Part shown: positions 45,721 through 57,784 of the stretch, piece after piece
Position numbering within the stretch: position 1 is the first letter of the stretch
Layout: each line of letters begins with the position of its first letter
DNA from: Angiostrongylus vasorum
Lineage: Eukaryota; Nematoda; Chromadorea; Rhabditida; Metastrongylidae
Assembly (NCBI GenBank): GCA_018806985.1
Contig: JADANN010000417.1
Coordinates: 124,001-188,000 of the forward strand
Length of the DNA stretch: 64,000 nt
Direction: 5' to 3'
Made by a program: the position numbers and the translations under genes
Notes under the pieces: generated by a model
What the model was told of the DNA's origin: nothing
Seen by the model: the letters and a program-made list of their open reading frames with translations, nothing else
Database searches by the model: none

Positions 45721-47609
45721 GGATGTATATAATATTTACACACACATAGATGGAGATAAATTCCAGAGAATCTTCTTAGTGCATCAAATGCAGGTCTGAT
45801 TTTTTTCAAGAGCGTCATTCTATACGGACTACATTCAAATTTGCTCCTTTTAGTGTTCATAAATGGATAGTAATAGAATAAATTAACGTAAACACTTTTG
45901 CGATTTTTTTTGCTTCTTTCTTTTGTAAATCTTTAGACCTAACTGCATTAAAAATCCGTAGAAATAAAGGTGATCTGCTTTCCCGTTTAAGAAAGAACGT
46001 GGTGCTGAGGAGGGTTTTTGTGACCCGTCTTATTTTGCAGATCCAAACGCTTTTTTCACATTCGGCTTGTTGCCTCACCTCTGCCATCCATGAAGATCCT
46101 TGAATCTTCATGAAAATTCGGCCGCCATCTGTGCCATCTGAGGACTTCGTCTTCATGAATGTCATTAAATGCTTGCTGAATTAATCGTTCCTGAAATACT
46201 GTAATAGCTTCACTAGAACGTTCTCAGTTATTTAGCAAAGACGGTTTCGCAACTACGGATCGTAAAGAGCTTCTAGCAACCAGGTCCGGTGCAGATTTAT
46301 TGACTTGGGGGGACAAAAGGTTGACTGCCTAGGAGAGGTCGAACCGGCAACCACTCATTCATTACACTACTGTTTTTCCCGCATCAGTGTGGAAATTCAA
46401 AAGATCGCTATTAGATGCTTTTACCGTTACCATCGATAGATCTATTCCAATTTCTTGTTAGGTCATTCGGATAGAAAATTATTTTAGCGTTTCCAGAAAT
46501 GATCTAAAGTGGTCTTCTACCTAACCATCTGTGTCAAACGCAGCCGATGTGATTCTCCTTAAAGCATCTCAATATTTTCCCTAACACAGGGGATGACACT
46601 CATTCTTTTCGCTTCTTGCGCTTTTCACTATGATAGTGGAATTAAACGTTTAAGGTAATGTAGACGACACCTCTTCAGTGGTTCAGCTAACAGTTAGTCC
46701 ACAAAGTACTGCCTAGACAGTGGAGTCCAGTACAGCAAAAACAGAATCCAATTGTGTATAGCCTTTATGCCTTGACCCTTGGCTTTATGCCTTTATGCCT
46801 TGAAGCTTTATGTGACCTGTTACTTATAGAAGGAGAACTACGCGACCATTCAACAGCAATGACCACCTAACAGGAATGCTGTTTCAGCGTTAACCAGAGA
46901 AAGTCTTGGTTAGCAAAGTTCATTCCAGAAGAAACGGCGTTTAAGCACAGTCAACTTTATCTCGTTGAGTAAATCCATTATCCATTAAACTCCTACCAAA
47001 TTGAAAATGCCCATGAAACCATCTGTTTCCCTTTCACTGGAAACCACCTTCGCATTAGCGACATTACTTGCCTGAAGATGATGTATTTTAGGTATATTTC
47101 CTATTGGTGAAGTTACCAATGTTGCGAAGAATTTCTGTTTCTTCAGTCAAGCAGCTAAGGTTGGTCTCCTGGTAGCTGTTAGCTAGTGAAAACCCCCCCC
47201 TCTGAGTCACTACTTAAACTGCGAGCTATAACACGAATCTAAATAGTCAGCTTAAGTGCTGAACAAAAATGTTTTTTTTTGTGTTACTCTTTTCCCCATA
47301 CTTTGTTGTTCCCAGAATCCTTTCATTCGATTCGTTTCCGAACACAAATATTCCATTAAGGTCTTTAAAATTTTGAGCGCAGGTTTGGCAGCTGCTTGAG
47401 GGTTCTTGGTCTTCTTCGTGAGTATTGCCAAATACTATTCGGAATGATTTTCCCTGATGATGTGGAAACTAAAATGATAATTAAGCATGTGTTCGAACGA
47501 AGCTTTTTCCATGATGCTGCTATTGGCATATTTTCTCTAAATGACGGGCAAATTTTCAGTAGTTTGTCCACTATTTCGCATGTCTGCGTAGGACATTTAT
47601 CATTCATGA
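45721..47609. other. Unassigned DNA
   Basis: A small CTTTATGCCTT repeat occurs at 46767-46812 and a C run at 47193. Open minus-strand codons at 45857-46165 lack recognisable motifs. Nothing else is recognised. Confidence 0.45.
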
Positions 47610-47899
47610 TAGACATAAAGCTAAAAAACTCTCGGCGTTGATCAATCCCTGAGGGATGCGCCGTGTCCTCGACTTCATTAATCATCGTAGAGTGATTGAA
47701 TGCATATCTGGCAAATGGAGTGACTGCCGGTGGCTTACCTATGCATCGAGTCTGTGCTACCCTTCTAGACTAGTCTGCTACCAGTTTTCTAAACCCGGAG
47801 AATTGGAGAGTTTGGTGAGCCTGGGGAGCGAGAGATCGGACCCGTGTGTATAGCAGGACGGCTGTCACCACTGCGCTACATGCGCCCGTGGTAGACATA
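47610..47899 (-). mobile_element. SINE family A copy with 8-bp duplication
   Basis: TAGACATA is repeated at 47610-47617 and 47892-47899. The element has the reversed head ACCACTGCGCTACATGCGCC (47867-47887), body CTAGTCTGCTACCAGTTTTC and tail side CTCTCGGCGTTGATCAATCC. Moderately diverged. Confidence 0.8.
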
Positions 47900-49998
47900 G
47901 TGGTGGATTAGTCACTAATTTTGTACAGGCCATTAGGATGAAATGGAAGAAAACAGTGATGTTGACAAAAATAAAGAAACGGGTTAACAAATAGGATGAA
48001 AGTAGAGGATATGCATGGATGAAACAGAGATCAGCACATAATGACGGCAACACATAAGCGGAACATTGTCGTTGGCGGATTCGATACCGTTCCGAAGAGA
48101 AAATGAGTATGATACCAAACAGTATGATTAATGCCTGAATCCCTTAGCACGATGTCCGTCAGAATTCCATTCAGAAATAGGCGATTACAATTTCGAATGC
48201 GCGTGTCGACGAATGGCCTAATCCGTTGTTGTTCACCGATTGATTCACCCAGTGTATAACTAGAAATCGTTACCTAAGTTTTCTATAGATCCGTGCGATC
48301 GATTGTACAGAAAATCGATAATAAAAACCGTTTTTTTCTCGCTATCGTTTCATATATATTCCACATTCTGTGATGTGCTTCTAAACTGTCCCCATTTGGG
48401 AAGAAACGTAAAGCACTGGAATGATACCCCTCTGCCTCGTTGAAATACTAAACCTGCTAACAACTTCTCAGCATTCTTCTCATATTCATTATTAGACTCT
48501 TCTTTTAACGAAGGTAGATATCCACTCACTCAACAACAGCAAAGGTATTCTCGACTTTTATGTCTTACTTATTTCAGAATTTCTTTCTTTATTTCGCAGA
48601 ACCACAACTGCCCTAGCCCCCACTTTAATGAGTAGCGCTTCTCCGCGCCCTTTAATCTGAGCCTCTTTACAAAAGTGAAAGCATCTTCTTATTTGTCATC
48701 TCAATTTTTCTACTTTCATAGCACCGTTCATCGTTCATTTATTCATGCCAATTACTAGTTTCTTTCTTTCTGTTCTTAACCGTTTTCAATCTCTGAATGG
48801 GAAAATGAAAAGACTCTCACCTCCGTTTTTTAATGCTGAAGCTCATGAATTTCTGATGTTTAATCCTTGTAAGTGACCGAAAATGATTTTTATAACGTTT
48901 TTCATACAATAACGTGTTCCTCTTAGAAAATTTTTCCTGATCATTAAATATGAATGAAATCCATAAGACTGCTGATTTGTTACGTATCGACTGGCGAACT
49001 TTACGTCAACACCAGGATGTGTTTCGTTATAAACCGTTTAGATTGTAGCTCCAGAAATGAACTGCTGTCCGAAAGAGATTTGATGTGCTATTGAAATCGA
49101 CGATTCGTGGCCATTTCTCTGGAGAAAAACTAACTTATCCCGTTTATCCGTAATGTTTGTTTGTCATTGAATGCTTCTTTTCCCACGCATTCAATCTGGT
49201 TAAAGTGCTGTGAGTGAAGCCGATAGGAGCCGCCAGACGTTCCTCGGCTAGTTCTGTTCCTGTTGACTTTGCGCAACCTCTTCAACTTGCTTCATTCATC
49301 GTCCCACGTGTTTCTATGTGTTATTCTTTCTAATTTTTATTTAACCAATTCCATTTGTCAGGAATTGCTTTTCTTTTCCAGAACTTCTTAAACACTTCCT
49401 GTTAGAACAAGTTAGCTTAACCGTCTGCCCATCCACTCTCTAGAACATGAATCCTGCCCGCATACAAAACCATCTCAGTAACAGGCTCTACCCTTTTTTA
49501 AGCTACAAGCACATTTACTAACTAGAAAACGGTAAGGAAATTTGATATTATTTGACTTTTAGGGTTATCAGTTTTCAATCCTTTTTATAATGAGCTAATG
49601 TACCTAAAACTATATGCTCGACGATGCTCTCTCATGATTCTTGTTTGCTTCTTCTTCTCTCAGCCCTCGCTTGAACGCCGTCAGAAAAAGCTGTTCGTCG
49701 CTGAAAATGAAAACACACTTCATTCTTAGTAGGATAACAGTTTTTTAAAAATTTCTTTTACACTGCCTATCATGACTCCTACTGTTCGGATTCCAGAGCT
49801 TCTTTCATTCGATTCGTTTTCCTCGCATTCACCGTCTACAAAAGTCTAGGAACATTTCGCGTGTCGGCTCGACTTCTATTTGAGCGTTTTCCTTTTGTCG
49901 TGAATCCTGTGAAGTGCTCATCTAGTTGGTTCTCCTTAAAATCTTGGAAATAGCTGAGATAAGGCGTTTCCACATAGACTGGGGGAACTGCGGACGCC
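47900..49998. other. Unassigned DNA
   Basis: T-rich, with no recognised repeat, RNA or conserved protein. It might be intronic. Confidence 0.45.
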
Positions 49999-50067
49999 GT
50001 TCGGGATGCGGTCGAACCAACACCTCGCTTCCCGATGACTTCATCGCTAACCACTATGATACATCCA
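49999..50067 (-). mobile_element. tRNA-like SINE head remnant
   Basis: The minus strand reads ATCATAGTGGTTAGCGATGA (A-box-like) and GTTGGTTCGACCGCATCC (B-box-like) at tRNA-like spacing. The acceptor and T stems do not pair properly, so this is not a functional tRNA. No SINE body is recognised next to it. Confidence 0.4.
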
Positions 50068-50502
50068 GCAATATCTACCTCGGAAGAGATGACGTCATCG
50101 GATTTTCGTGCCATCTGAGGTCGCTTTAGCCTCACGTCGACGACGTCGTTCATGGAAAATTCTTCAGCTATTGTGACCGTTCTATAATGACAAAACATAT
50201 TTTACGTGATATGTTTGTTCTTCTACGAACTCTCAGTAGTGAGTGGTAGTACGGCCGGAAGTCAGAAAAAACTACGTAGCCTTCTAGTTGCTTTTATTTT
50301 CTACGGTACTTGTTCTTTTTCTAAGACAGGTAATAGAAGTAAGTGAAATAGAGCTCAACTGCATTAAGAAGGCTATTCCATATTTAAGTGAACATTTTGT
50401 TTCGATCACGCCGCTTCCGAATAATTCTCTCAACTACGAAATTTTTACTTGTTCCTAGCGCTAATTTTTTTTATATTCTATCAATTGCTAAATTAAATTA
50501 AA
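50068..50502. other. Unassigned DNA
   Basis: Nothing recognised. Confidence 0.45.
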
Positions 50503-50603
50503 ACGATCCTAAGATATTCGCAAAACTTGGACCACGGGCCAGATCGGACCACTATTTCCCTTCCCGGGGGCTCGCGCATTACACACTGAGCCACGGAAGC
50601 CCT
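50503..50603 (-). mobile_element. Family B tRNA-like arm, variant
   Basis: The minus strand starts GGGCTTCCGTGGCTCAGTGT, a near-consensus A box (TGGCTCAGTG). It continues CGAGCCCCCGGGAAGGG, a B-box-like GTGGTCCGATCTGG, and ends AAGTTTTGCGAATATCTTAG. It resembles the copy at 36.5 kb and shows the tRNA ancestry most clearly. Confidence 0.6.
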
Positions 50604-51429
50604 AAATCGAATTAATTATATTCCTTGTTCTTAGTGTTATCACTATTCTCATTTTTGTCGAACTAATAAGATTTCTGGAAAAACAGAGGATTCGGTGTAA
50701 ATTTCGAAAACATGTGGATGGATAAGGTGTTCAGGGTGTAATTCATTGCTGTTGTAACGTTTCACCCATTTTTAAAGACTTTTTGCTTTCTCTTCTTCAG
50801 CGTCTCCGATCCCCGATGACAGCGAAACGTTGGCGTCATCTGTACATTTTCGATTCCCGAGTGTGCGATCGTCTTTCGGTTTTGTTTTTTATCCGTTCTG
50901 TTTATTTGGTGCTTCCAAGATGTCAATCGGATCGTTGCGAAAAAGAAAACGGTCACACCCGAAAATATCTGAGACAGTCACCTCACTGTTTCTGCAGATT
51001 TTTTTCGCTTCTAATTGAAGATTCCCCTCATTTTAATACTTTGGTACCTATTTTACTAAGTGTGGATATGTGTCACAGTAAAATCGAATGAGATCCCCAT
51101 ATCGAGTCCTTTTCCAAAGCCAAACTTACTTTCATGGTTTCCCGTGGTGCGAAGCCCTGTCCGTACTACTGAGAATCATTCGAGTGAAAGACTTATTGAG
51201 GATAGAATAATCGGCAGATTGTCAGTAGTCACAAATGTAATGCAGGTCTACTTTTTATAACACTGTTCTGCTGATTCTTTACCACTTTGCAAACTTGAAT
51301 TCTGACATACAATCTCAAAGAAGCTGCGCTTTTGCCTTGATAAGAATCGGCGCCAAGCTGTTCAGTTTTACGCGTAATCCTACTCGGGCCTGGCGAGATA
51401 GTTTGTCAGATACTATAACCTTAGCCTGT
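50604..51429. other. Unassigned DNA
   Basis: CGATGACAGCGAAACGTTGG near 50814 recalls a degraded hammerhead end of family C; nothing else is recognised. Confidence 0.4.
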
Positions 51430-51525
51430 TTTATTGATTAGCTAACTCGAGCTTGTTACCAACATTTATTCGGCTAGCGTATCTACGTCTTCGCCTTTCT
51501 CAGAACCTGGTCTTCTATAGGCGTA
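51430..51525 (-). mobile_element. Penelope terminus remnant (family C)
   Basis: The minus strand reads CCAGGTTCTGAGAAAGGCGA followed by GACGTAGATACGCTAGCCG, then a degenerate end like AACAAGCTCGAGTTAGC. It aligns with the family C core, but both conserved core halves are mutated. Confidence 0.4.
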
Positions 51526-54500
51526 GAGGCGTAGACAGTGATCTTGCTTTGTAAGTAACGAAGTTTTGGCGTGCTATACCAGTGAACTTCCAAACACATG
51601 CAACTTTCTCTTCAAGACCTTCTTTCATTGATTATCTATAGAATTTTGTAAAATTGAACGCTAGTTGTTTGTTGCTTGCGGCTCGCACGGCATAAAATAG
51701 AATCGTATCCCGATTGTTTGCGACGGATATGGCTGTCAAGCTAATCATTTTTTTTTCTTTACTGGCAGAGATAACAACTCTTTTCCGTTACCATAAGCAA
51801 CAACAGCAATAATTCTCGTTTCGGTCCACCAAATGACGTCATACTCGATCTCCACCATCACGACTTCAATGAATGTTCCCACTTACGGATTTGAGCAGCT
51901 CGGCATTACCCTACTATCTTATAATCCTCTCCGTATTAGTTCCACCGAATTACAGACTATCGACTGCTCGTTCAGAAAATATACAAGGTTTTATTTTTTG
52001 AAAAAAGAAGACACAATTTATCTTGCTCACATTTTTCGTTCAAGATGAGCATGCCTGTGAGAAAATGGTTGTCATTGTTTTCTAGGGCGAAAATCATTCG
52101 TATGATTCTGCTCCAAACCACCTCTTTAGCGAAACCTTGTCTGTAGGTGAGCCACGTAGCCTCATAACTAATCGTCTTGTGGTCCTCAGTAAAGGAGATT
52201 CGTTAATCTCGCTTTACTAGGAGGCATTTGGCGATTATCACAAGTGTGTAGAGATCTCTTTAAATGCTTAATTTCCACGTTTTCTTTCGTCTTCACTGGT
52301 GAGGACGAAAAAATAAAGTTGTTATATGATAAATAAATTAGCCTATAAGGTTGTATGAAGAATCCAACCGTCTTTTCATTACAGTTCGAATCATCATTCG
52401 TCCTTTTTAAGTTGACCGAGTCGCCTCGCAGTGGTTTTTCGTGTCGGCCTTTCAATTTCTAACGACCGTTGAACATTGTGATGAAATATATCATACCTTT
52501 CCACCTTCTCTACTCCACTTTCTGCTCTGCATGCCGTTTCATCTCATTTTTTTCCGCAATGATCCTAGCTTCATCTGTCCATCCTCTTTGTGATTGCCGA
52601 CCTGGTCATTGCAACAGCCTGGCTTCTTGTTATAGCTCAGTGCTTCCAACTCAACTTCGATCAACTTCACGTCCACGTATCAACATTTGTGCTGGACTGC
52701 TAGGATTATTCAAAATTACGGAAGTTCTTCATACCTTTTACTTAATTTTTTCCCTTTCGTTTTTTTTTCTTAAATACTTAACGGTTTCATTCAGTTCATT
52801 TTTTTTCAGCGACCCCATCTCACATATAAACTCCTGTAAAGAAAGAAGCTCTGGAATTCGGTTGTTGGGTTTTATTAAAGCTCACAACGAGGGACACCTA
52901 TGATTGTCATAGTAGTCTTGCTGGAATGGATTCAGACTTTGCAAAACACAGATGTTCTGTTGGGCTTTGTTAGAGAAAGCTCTTTGTTGCATTCAGAAAA
53001 TTACAAGACAAGCCGTTTTCGAAAAGGGTCCACTAACCAGAAATTTGGGTGCCAATCGGACCACAATATACGGACCCTACCTGCTGAAAAACTCTCAAGT
53101 AGCAAAGCCTGTTAGAATATGCAGCGACAATTGCTTTCATGCTGAGCAATTTGAAACATCACATCCAAATGAAATCTAAAAGATACTTTTTTAAAGTATC
53201 ACTTATTTCCATTTGAAGACTAGCGATTGAGCTCTCCGACCATTTGCTCTTTATAACTAATGTACATACATGCCGTTTCTTCGTAGTGGGTTCTAACCCA
53301 ATTCGTCCCAAGTTTACGGGATCATTCCAGTCCAGAGCTGCACTCCTGAACTTCGTTCGTCACGTCATCGGCACATTCCATATTCTCAGCAGGATTCCAA
53401 CTACACTGTATGCATGAGATTCTAAAATAAATTCACTAAAATCCATGAGCTCTACGTGTTATGCCTCTCCAAACGAGTCAATACTGCACTTGCTATTTGA
53501 AAAACTGACTTTCGTTTAGCGTCGGGATGGGACTCTTATTTCTGAGACCTTTAATCTAATCTTAGCAGTGCTTGCGGTTGACGTTTCTTCTAAATATTCC
53601 AGAAAGCGCATTATCACTGCCTATGTGCAAATAGAGTTGAGCTGGATCTTAGCAACGTCAAAAAACACAATAAACAGAGAGTTCTGTCTCGCAAAACGTC
53701 TCATTGTCCTGACTATGAATTTCGCTGGGGAGCAACCTACCGTTAATGTTTGATTCTCCATTGCTTCCATTTATGGAGAAAAAGATGGAGAAGCTTCCTC
53801 TTTCGCTCATTCATTAAAAAAAGTTTTAGTGTAAGCCTCAGCGAATTTTTTTCTGGTGATCGGTTAAACGCCTACCTCTTCTTTATTTTATGTTTAAAGC
53901 TCTTTTTTTTGAATTCTATGGAGACTGTCGTGCTGTTAGTCATTGTCACTTCAACTTCTTTTCAAACTCTCGTTTTCCCGTTCAAACGTATTGCGATGAT
54001 TTCGGCAAATACGTCGATTTTACTCTATACTCTAACAAATCCCTGCACTCACCTTTATGTGTATTCCCTTGAAAGGTGACGTCTTTTTAGAACTGACTTA
54101 ATTGCTTTTCCATTTGATCAGCGCAAAAGACCACCTATGACGATGTCAGTGAAAAATCACGTCACGACATCCCCCTATACTCTATCGAAAATGGTTCTCG
54201 TATTGGATTTCTTCTAGCTTACCTTTTCCGACCCCACCTACCTTTTTTTGACACAAGTCTCACCTTTGTAATGTAGCTGTATCCACCAGTGAGATGTCTA
54301 TTTATTATGGGGAATATTTCATAATTTTTTATGAAATCCACTGTTATTTTAGGAAAGGAGGATTGGACAATGTTTTGAGTTCTTGCAGACTATCAGAGTG
54401 ATCTCAAGTTTGAAAAAGCCATTTACATCGTGCTTGCAAATATCATGGAAAGACCGTTTTATTTGATAGAGCCTTTGAAGCTAGTATTTCACATCTGAAA

Positions 54501-54654
54501 TGGTACCGCTCAGCAAATTTTTTTCAACCTCATTAAACATCGACTTGCTCAAGCGGACACCACTGAAGTCTCTCCGCTCTGCCCAGTCGCGCACCAGAGT
54601 TACGCAGTTATCCCACTTGCTCGCCGAGCACTGAGAACACCATCATTTTAACTT
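51526..54654. other. Unassigned DNA with possible exons
   Basis: No repeats recognised. A strong acceptor-like TTTTTTTTCAG ends at about 52810, and a possible terminal exon is listed at 53900. The short hydrophobic reading SILFVIADLVIATAWLLVI occurs near 52575 in another frame. The evidence is too thin for a gene model. Confidence 0.35.
53900..54075 (+). CDS. Candidate exon resembling a 7TM receptor end
   Basis: The reading contains METVVLLVIVTSTSFQTLVF, then ISANTSILLYTLTNPCTHLY and VYSLER, with a donor-like AG|GTGACG at 54076. Two hydrophobic stretches with an NP...Y motif at the second recall helices 6 and 7 of rhodopsin-type receptors. The usual CWxP of helix 6 is absent. It is preceded by TTTTATGTTTAAAG, a poor acceptor. 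The similarity may be chance. Confidence 0.2.
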
Positions 54655-55617
54655 CCATAATGCTGACATATTTGCAAAACTCTGGACTGCAGGTGTCTAC
54701 GGTGGGGAACGAATGCGCTAGTGTCCTTTCCAGGAAGTAACGCGTTCACCACCACACCATACAGGTCCTTCGTTTCGCCTGTCTCTCAGTTAATTCTATC
54801 GATGTTTTGCCATCAGCATTCACCCGTCATCACTTTATTTCTTTTTTCAATTTTTAGTACCTATTAATTGCCACCACCCACCAAGTAGGGACTATATTGT
54901 TGTCATAATGACGTGATTCTTGCCACCGGTTGACTCTTTGCTGGATCTCCAAACAGAAATATCATAATGTTAGCAATCACCCGTCAGCGGGATTGATCTG
55001 GAGAACCCAAATCGGCAATAACCCAGTTAAGCTGAGGCTATAGTTATAATCACAATCTTAACCTTTTTTTATTGACTGCCTATTACGATTCTCACGGCAG
55101 GTCACTATGCGAAATCAACACCAATGATGCTTAGTTATTTCCAAAACTTCGGACGGCAGGTGTCTGCGGTGGGGATCGAAAACGCTATTACCCTTTCCGT
55201 TGGCTAACGCGTTGACCAGCACACCGTGCGCGTCCTTCGTTTCGCCTTTCTCTCAGCTGTTTTCTATCTCCCAGTGCCCTCAGCAATCATCTGTCAACGG
55301 AGTTGATCTGCGGAGCCCAAACCGGCTTTGAACCTAGTTAAGCTGAGACAGCAGTCGAAATCACAATGTTGGCTTTTTTTCATTTACTGCTTACTACAAT
55401 ATTCACGGGAGAGTATTACTTGAAGTCAACCACAATGATGCTGACATACTTTCAAAACTCCGGACCGCTGGTGCCTGTGGTAGGGATCAAACACCCTTTG
55501 CCTTTCTGGCAGCTAATGCGTTCACCTCCACACCACGCGCGTCCTTCGTTTCGCCTTTCTCTCACCCAGTTTTGCAAATATCTCAACACTGTTGTGGTTG
55601 ATTTTGCACAAATACCA
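54655..55617. mobile_element. Tandem array of family B units
   Basis: Three tRNA-like arms begin at about 54660, 55126 and 55437. The last two are 311 bases apart; the first interval is 466 because of a 142-base insertion. Each arm begins with a variant of GATGCTGAGATATTTGCAAA and continues GGTGTCTGCGGTGGGGA, CTAACGCGTTCACC and GTCCTTCGTTTCGCC. Between arms lies the TTTATTTACTGCC...CACGGCAGG module. The last unit stops after CGCCTTTCTCTCACCCAGTT and ends with an inverted TTTTGCAAATATCTCAACAC. Confidence 0.8.
54830..54971. mobile_element. 142-bp insertion within the family B array
   Basis: AGCATTCACCCGTCA (54815-54829) recurs as AGCAATCACCCGTCA (54972-54986), with one difference, on either side of sequence not found in other B copies. 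That is what a target-site duplication looks like. The insert begins with a T-rich run and has no recognised identity. Confidence 0.5.
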
Positions 55618-56504
55618 TAGTTCTCTTACATATTTGCAAGTGAACTCTCTCATTAAATCGTAACTTTGCACTCAAGAGCGTTTCCCAGCTGTAATGAGGC
55701 GACCAGCCATTGGGAGCAGGAAATCTAATATTTTCTACCATATTTTTTCCTACTACTTTTGCATGAAATTATGTATAGATTGCGAGCTCCTATTATAGGA
55801 AAGCTGTGTGCACTAACACGGCTGTGTGCACTAACACATAGATTGTCGAGTTCGATGCGGGGTGTTTGTTGGAGATGACCCTAAATTACCACTCATTTCT
55901 TTCCCATGAAGGAAGACTTATTGTTGATTCGACTTATAGCTTGCAGTTCACACGAAAGCACGCCCACGCTTGAATATGATTCTGAATGCGGTAGGAACAA
56001 GTCATATTAGCAGAACCGTAGCAATTCGTCCTTGAATTCGAATTAGCCTTAGAGTAAGTGTATATCACCCCTTATCCGACACCTGCTGAGCTTTAAGTAA
56101 CCTCCGCTGCTGCAACCTTAAGATCGTTGACATGTAGGAGATGCCTGGAAACTGTTCACGATAGGCTTCTGGTTGTGAAATTTTGGTTTCTGAATACGCA
56201 GTCCTACTTTGTTCTTCTTGTGTTTTATTTTTTTAGAAGTTCATCGAACTTTGTTGATAGCCTTTTCTACAATTCTTATAGTTTTATTATTCTCACATTT
56301 AAATACTTTAACTGTAATCTTTTTTTATCTTTTCATTCTATTTGACCTTTCTTCACGTCTACAGTGCGGATCCCAGCACCACTCACATTCAATCCGTTTC
56401 CTCGTATCCATCATCCACGAAGATCTTTCAACTTTTATGTGTGGCTTCGGCTACTGTTCAAGGATTTTCATTTCATCTCGAATGTCTAAGGACGCTGGTA
56501 GAGT
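55618..56504. other. Unassigned DNA
   Basis: Holds an 18-bp tandem duplication at 55803-55837 (GCTGTGTGCACTAACAC twice). Otherwise nothing recognised. Confidence 0.45.
55803..55837. repeat. 18-bp tandem duplication
   Basis: GCTGTGTGCACTAACAC occurs at 55803-55819 and 55821-55837. Confidence 0.85.
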
Positions 56505-56703
56505 CGTTTCTCCCTGGGGTCCTGAGACAGTCGGGTTGGAGCGTTCCCAACTGGATTGCAGAGAGTGATTTTTTTCCCAGACAAGTCCACTACCGATTTT
56601 CCAACCCCGGAGGGATGCGAGGCTTGGTTGACCCTTAGCGGAATCGAGCTAGCACCATGTTCGTGATAACGGGCATCACTACCACTGTGCTATCCGTCCC
56701 CTG
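56505..56703 (-). mobile_element. SINE family A copy, 3'-truncated
   Basis: Plus-strand view: CCCAGACAAGTCCACTACCG (body), AACCCCGGAGGGATGCGAGG, GCGGAATCGAGCTAGCACC (B-box side) and ATCACTACCACTGTGCTATC (reversed A box). The tail-side body is not recognisable. Confidence 0.65.
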
Positions 56704-57337
56704 CCGTCGTCTTGGTGAACAATATTTTCTAATTTTTCGCTTTCAAACACCGTTGCATTATATGCCTTTCTTGCTTCCAAATTTTCTTCTATAGGTCACC
56801 AAAAAGATGAGTCTTGATTTGAGGAAGTTTTTCCTCATTTTTTGGACCTTTATTTTGTTTTCACACTTTGGGCACAATCGAATAAATGCCAAATTTCGGC
56901 AACAGGTAGTCTTAAGGGCAACCCCTTGATAACTGTTACTCTTTGACTAATTAGGAATGCCGAATGAAGATTACCTTCAGTGGTTTTCTGAATTGAGGCT
57001 AACATATCTTGAAAAACTCGTTAAATAAAAGCTATAGATAAGATCACTGTCGGAATTTTTACAAGTTTTCTTCCTCCATTGCATGGATGATTCCCCTAGT
57101 TTATCGCCTATATATTTCTAAAAAAGTTTCAACGGCTTCGTATAAGCCGTTATGATGAAATATTGAGTACATCCGTTATCTTTAGGGTTTCCCTAGTGTC
57201 CAAAATTTAGATTTCATTTCACTTTTCACTATGTTAGACAATTGCTAATCTAGAGCGGAACGGTGCTCACGTGCTAAGTGTAACAACTGGAGATATCATT
57301 AAGCACTGTAGTTCTTAGAATAAATATTTCAACCTTG
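56704..57337. other. Unassigned DNA
   Basis: Nothing recognised. Confidence 0.45.
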
Positions 57338-57616
57338 TATAGAATACGTGGGTGCGTGTGGCGCAGTGGGTGGAGGCGCCACTGCGGCACACGCCATCGA
57401 GCCTTCCATCCCTCCAGGGTCGCCAAATTGGTACCAAACTTGTGTGGGAGGATAGCAGCACTGGCTCGATACATCGGTGGGCCACGTCGAGTCATAGGTC
57501 AAATATGCATTCAATTACCTCTAAAGATAATTAATGAAGTAGAATGAGTGGCGCATCCCCTCACGGATTGATCAACACCGAGAGCTTTATCCTTTATCCT
57601 TTATTTATAGAATGCG
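57338..57616 (+). mobile_element. SINE family A copy with 11-bp duplication
   Basis: TATAGAATACG (57338-57348) and TATAGAATGCG (57606-57616) flank the element, with one difference. Head GGTGCGTGTGGCGCAGTGGG; about 30 bases between the head and the CCTTCCATCCCTCCAGGGTC segment are missing, including most of the B box. Body ACTTGTGTGGGAGGATAGCA and tail TTTATCCTTTATCCTTTATT are well preserved. Confidence 0.85.
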
Positions 57617-57619
57617 ACC

Positions 57620-57776
57620 TTAAAAGCTTATTCTTTCCTTGATAAGCTTACACAAGGTTGATAACGACTAGTGTTTCCACGGTATCGCCTTCCTCATAGC
57701 CGATGATTCGATGGTCCACAGTTGTTCGTGTCCTCGAGGTGACGCGTTCGTCTCCTTCTTAAAACGTTACCGTTAA
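57620..57776 (-). mobile_element. Penelope terminus remnant (family C)
   Basis: The minus strand contains CTGTGGACCATCGAATCATC, GGCTATGAGGAAGGCGATAC, CGTGGAAACACTAG and ACCTTGTGTAAGCTTATCAA, colinear with the termini at 22.2 and 26.4 kb. The hammerhead core is damaged (CTGA has become TATG). Confidence 0.6.
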
Positions 57777-57784
57777 ACTCCTAA

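Noticed and set aside
46250..46375. Another SINE A copy near a GTCGAACCGGCAACC string
   Set aside because: Only a B-box-like string is present; neither A box nor body could be aligned.
49999..50067. tRNA gene on the minus strand
   Set aside because: The spacing is tRNA-like, but acceptor and T stems fail; treated as a SINE head remnant.
50503..50603. Functional tRNA gene on the minus strand
   Set aside because: A and B boxes are present, but the cloverleaf stems do not pair; it fits a SINE head better.
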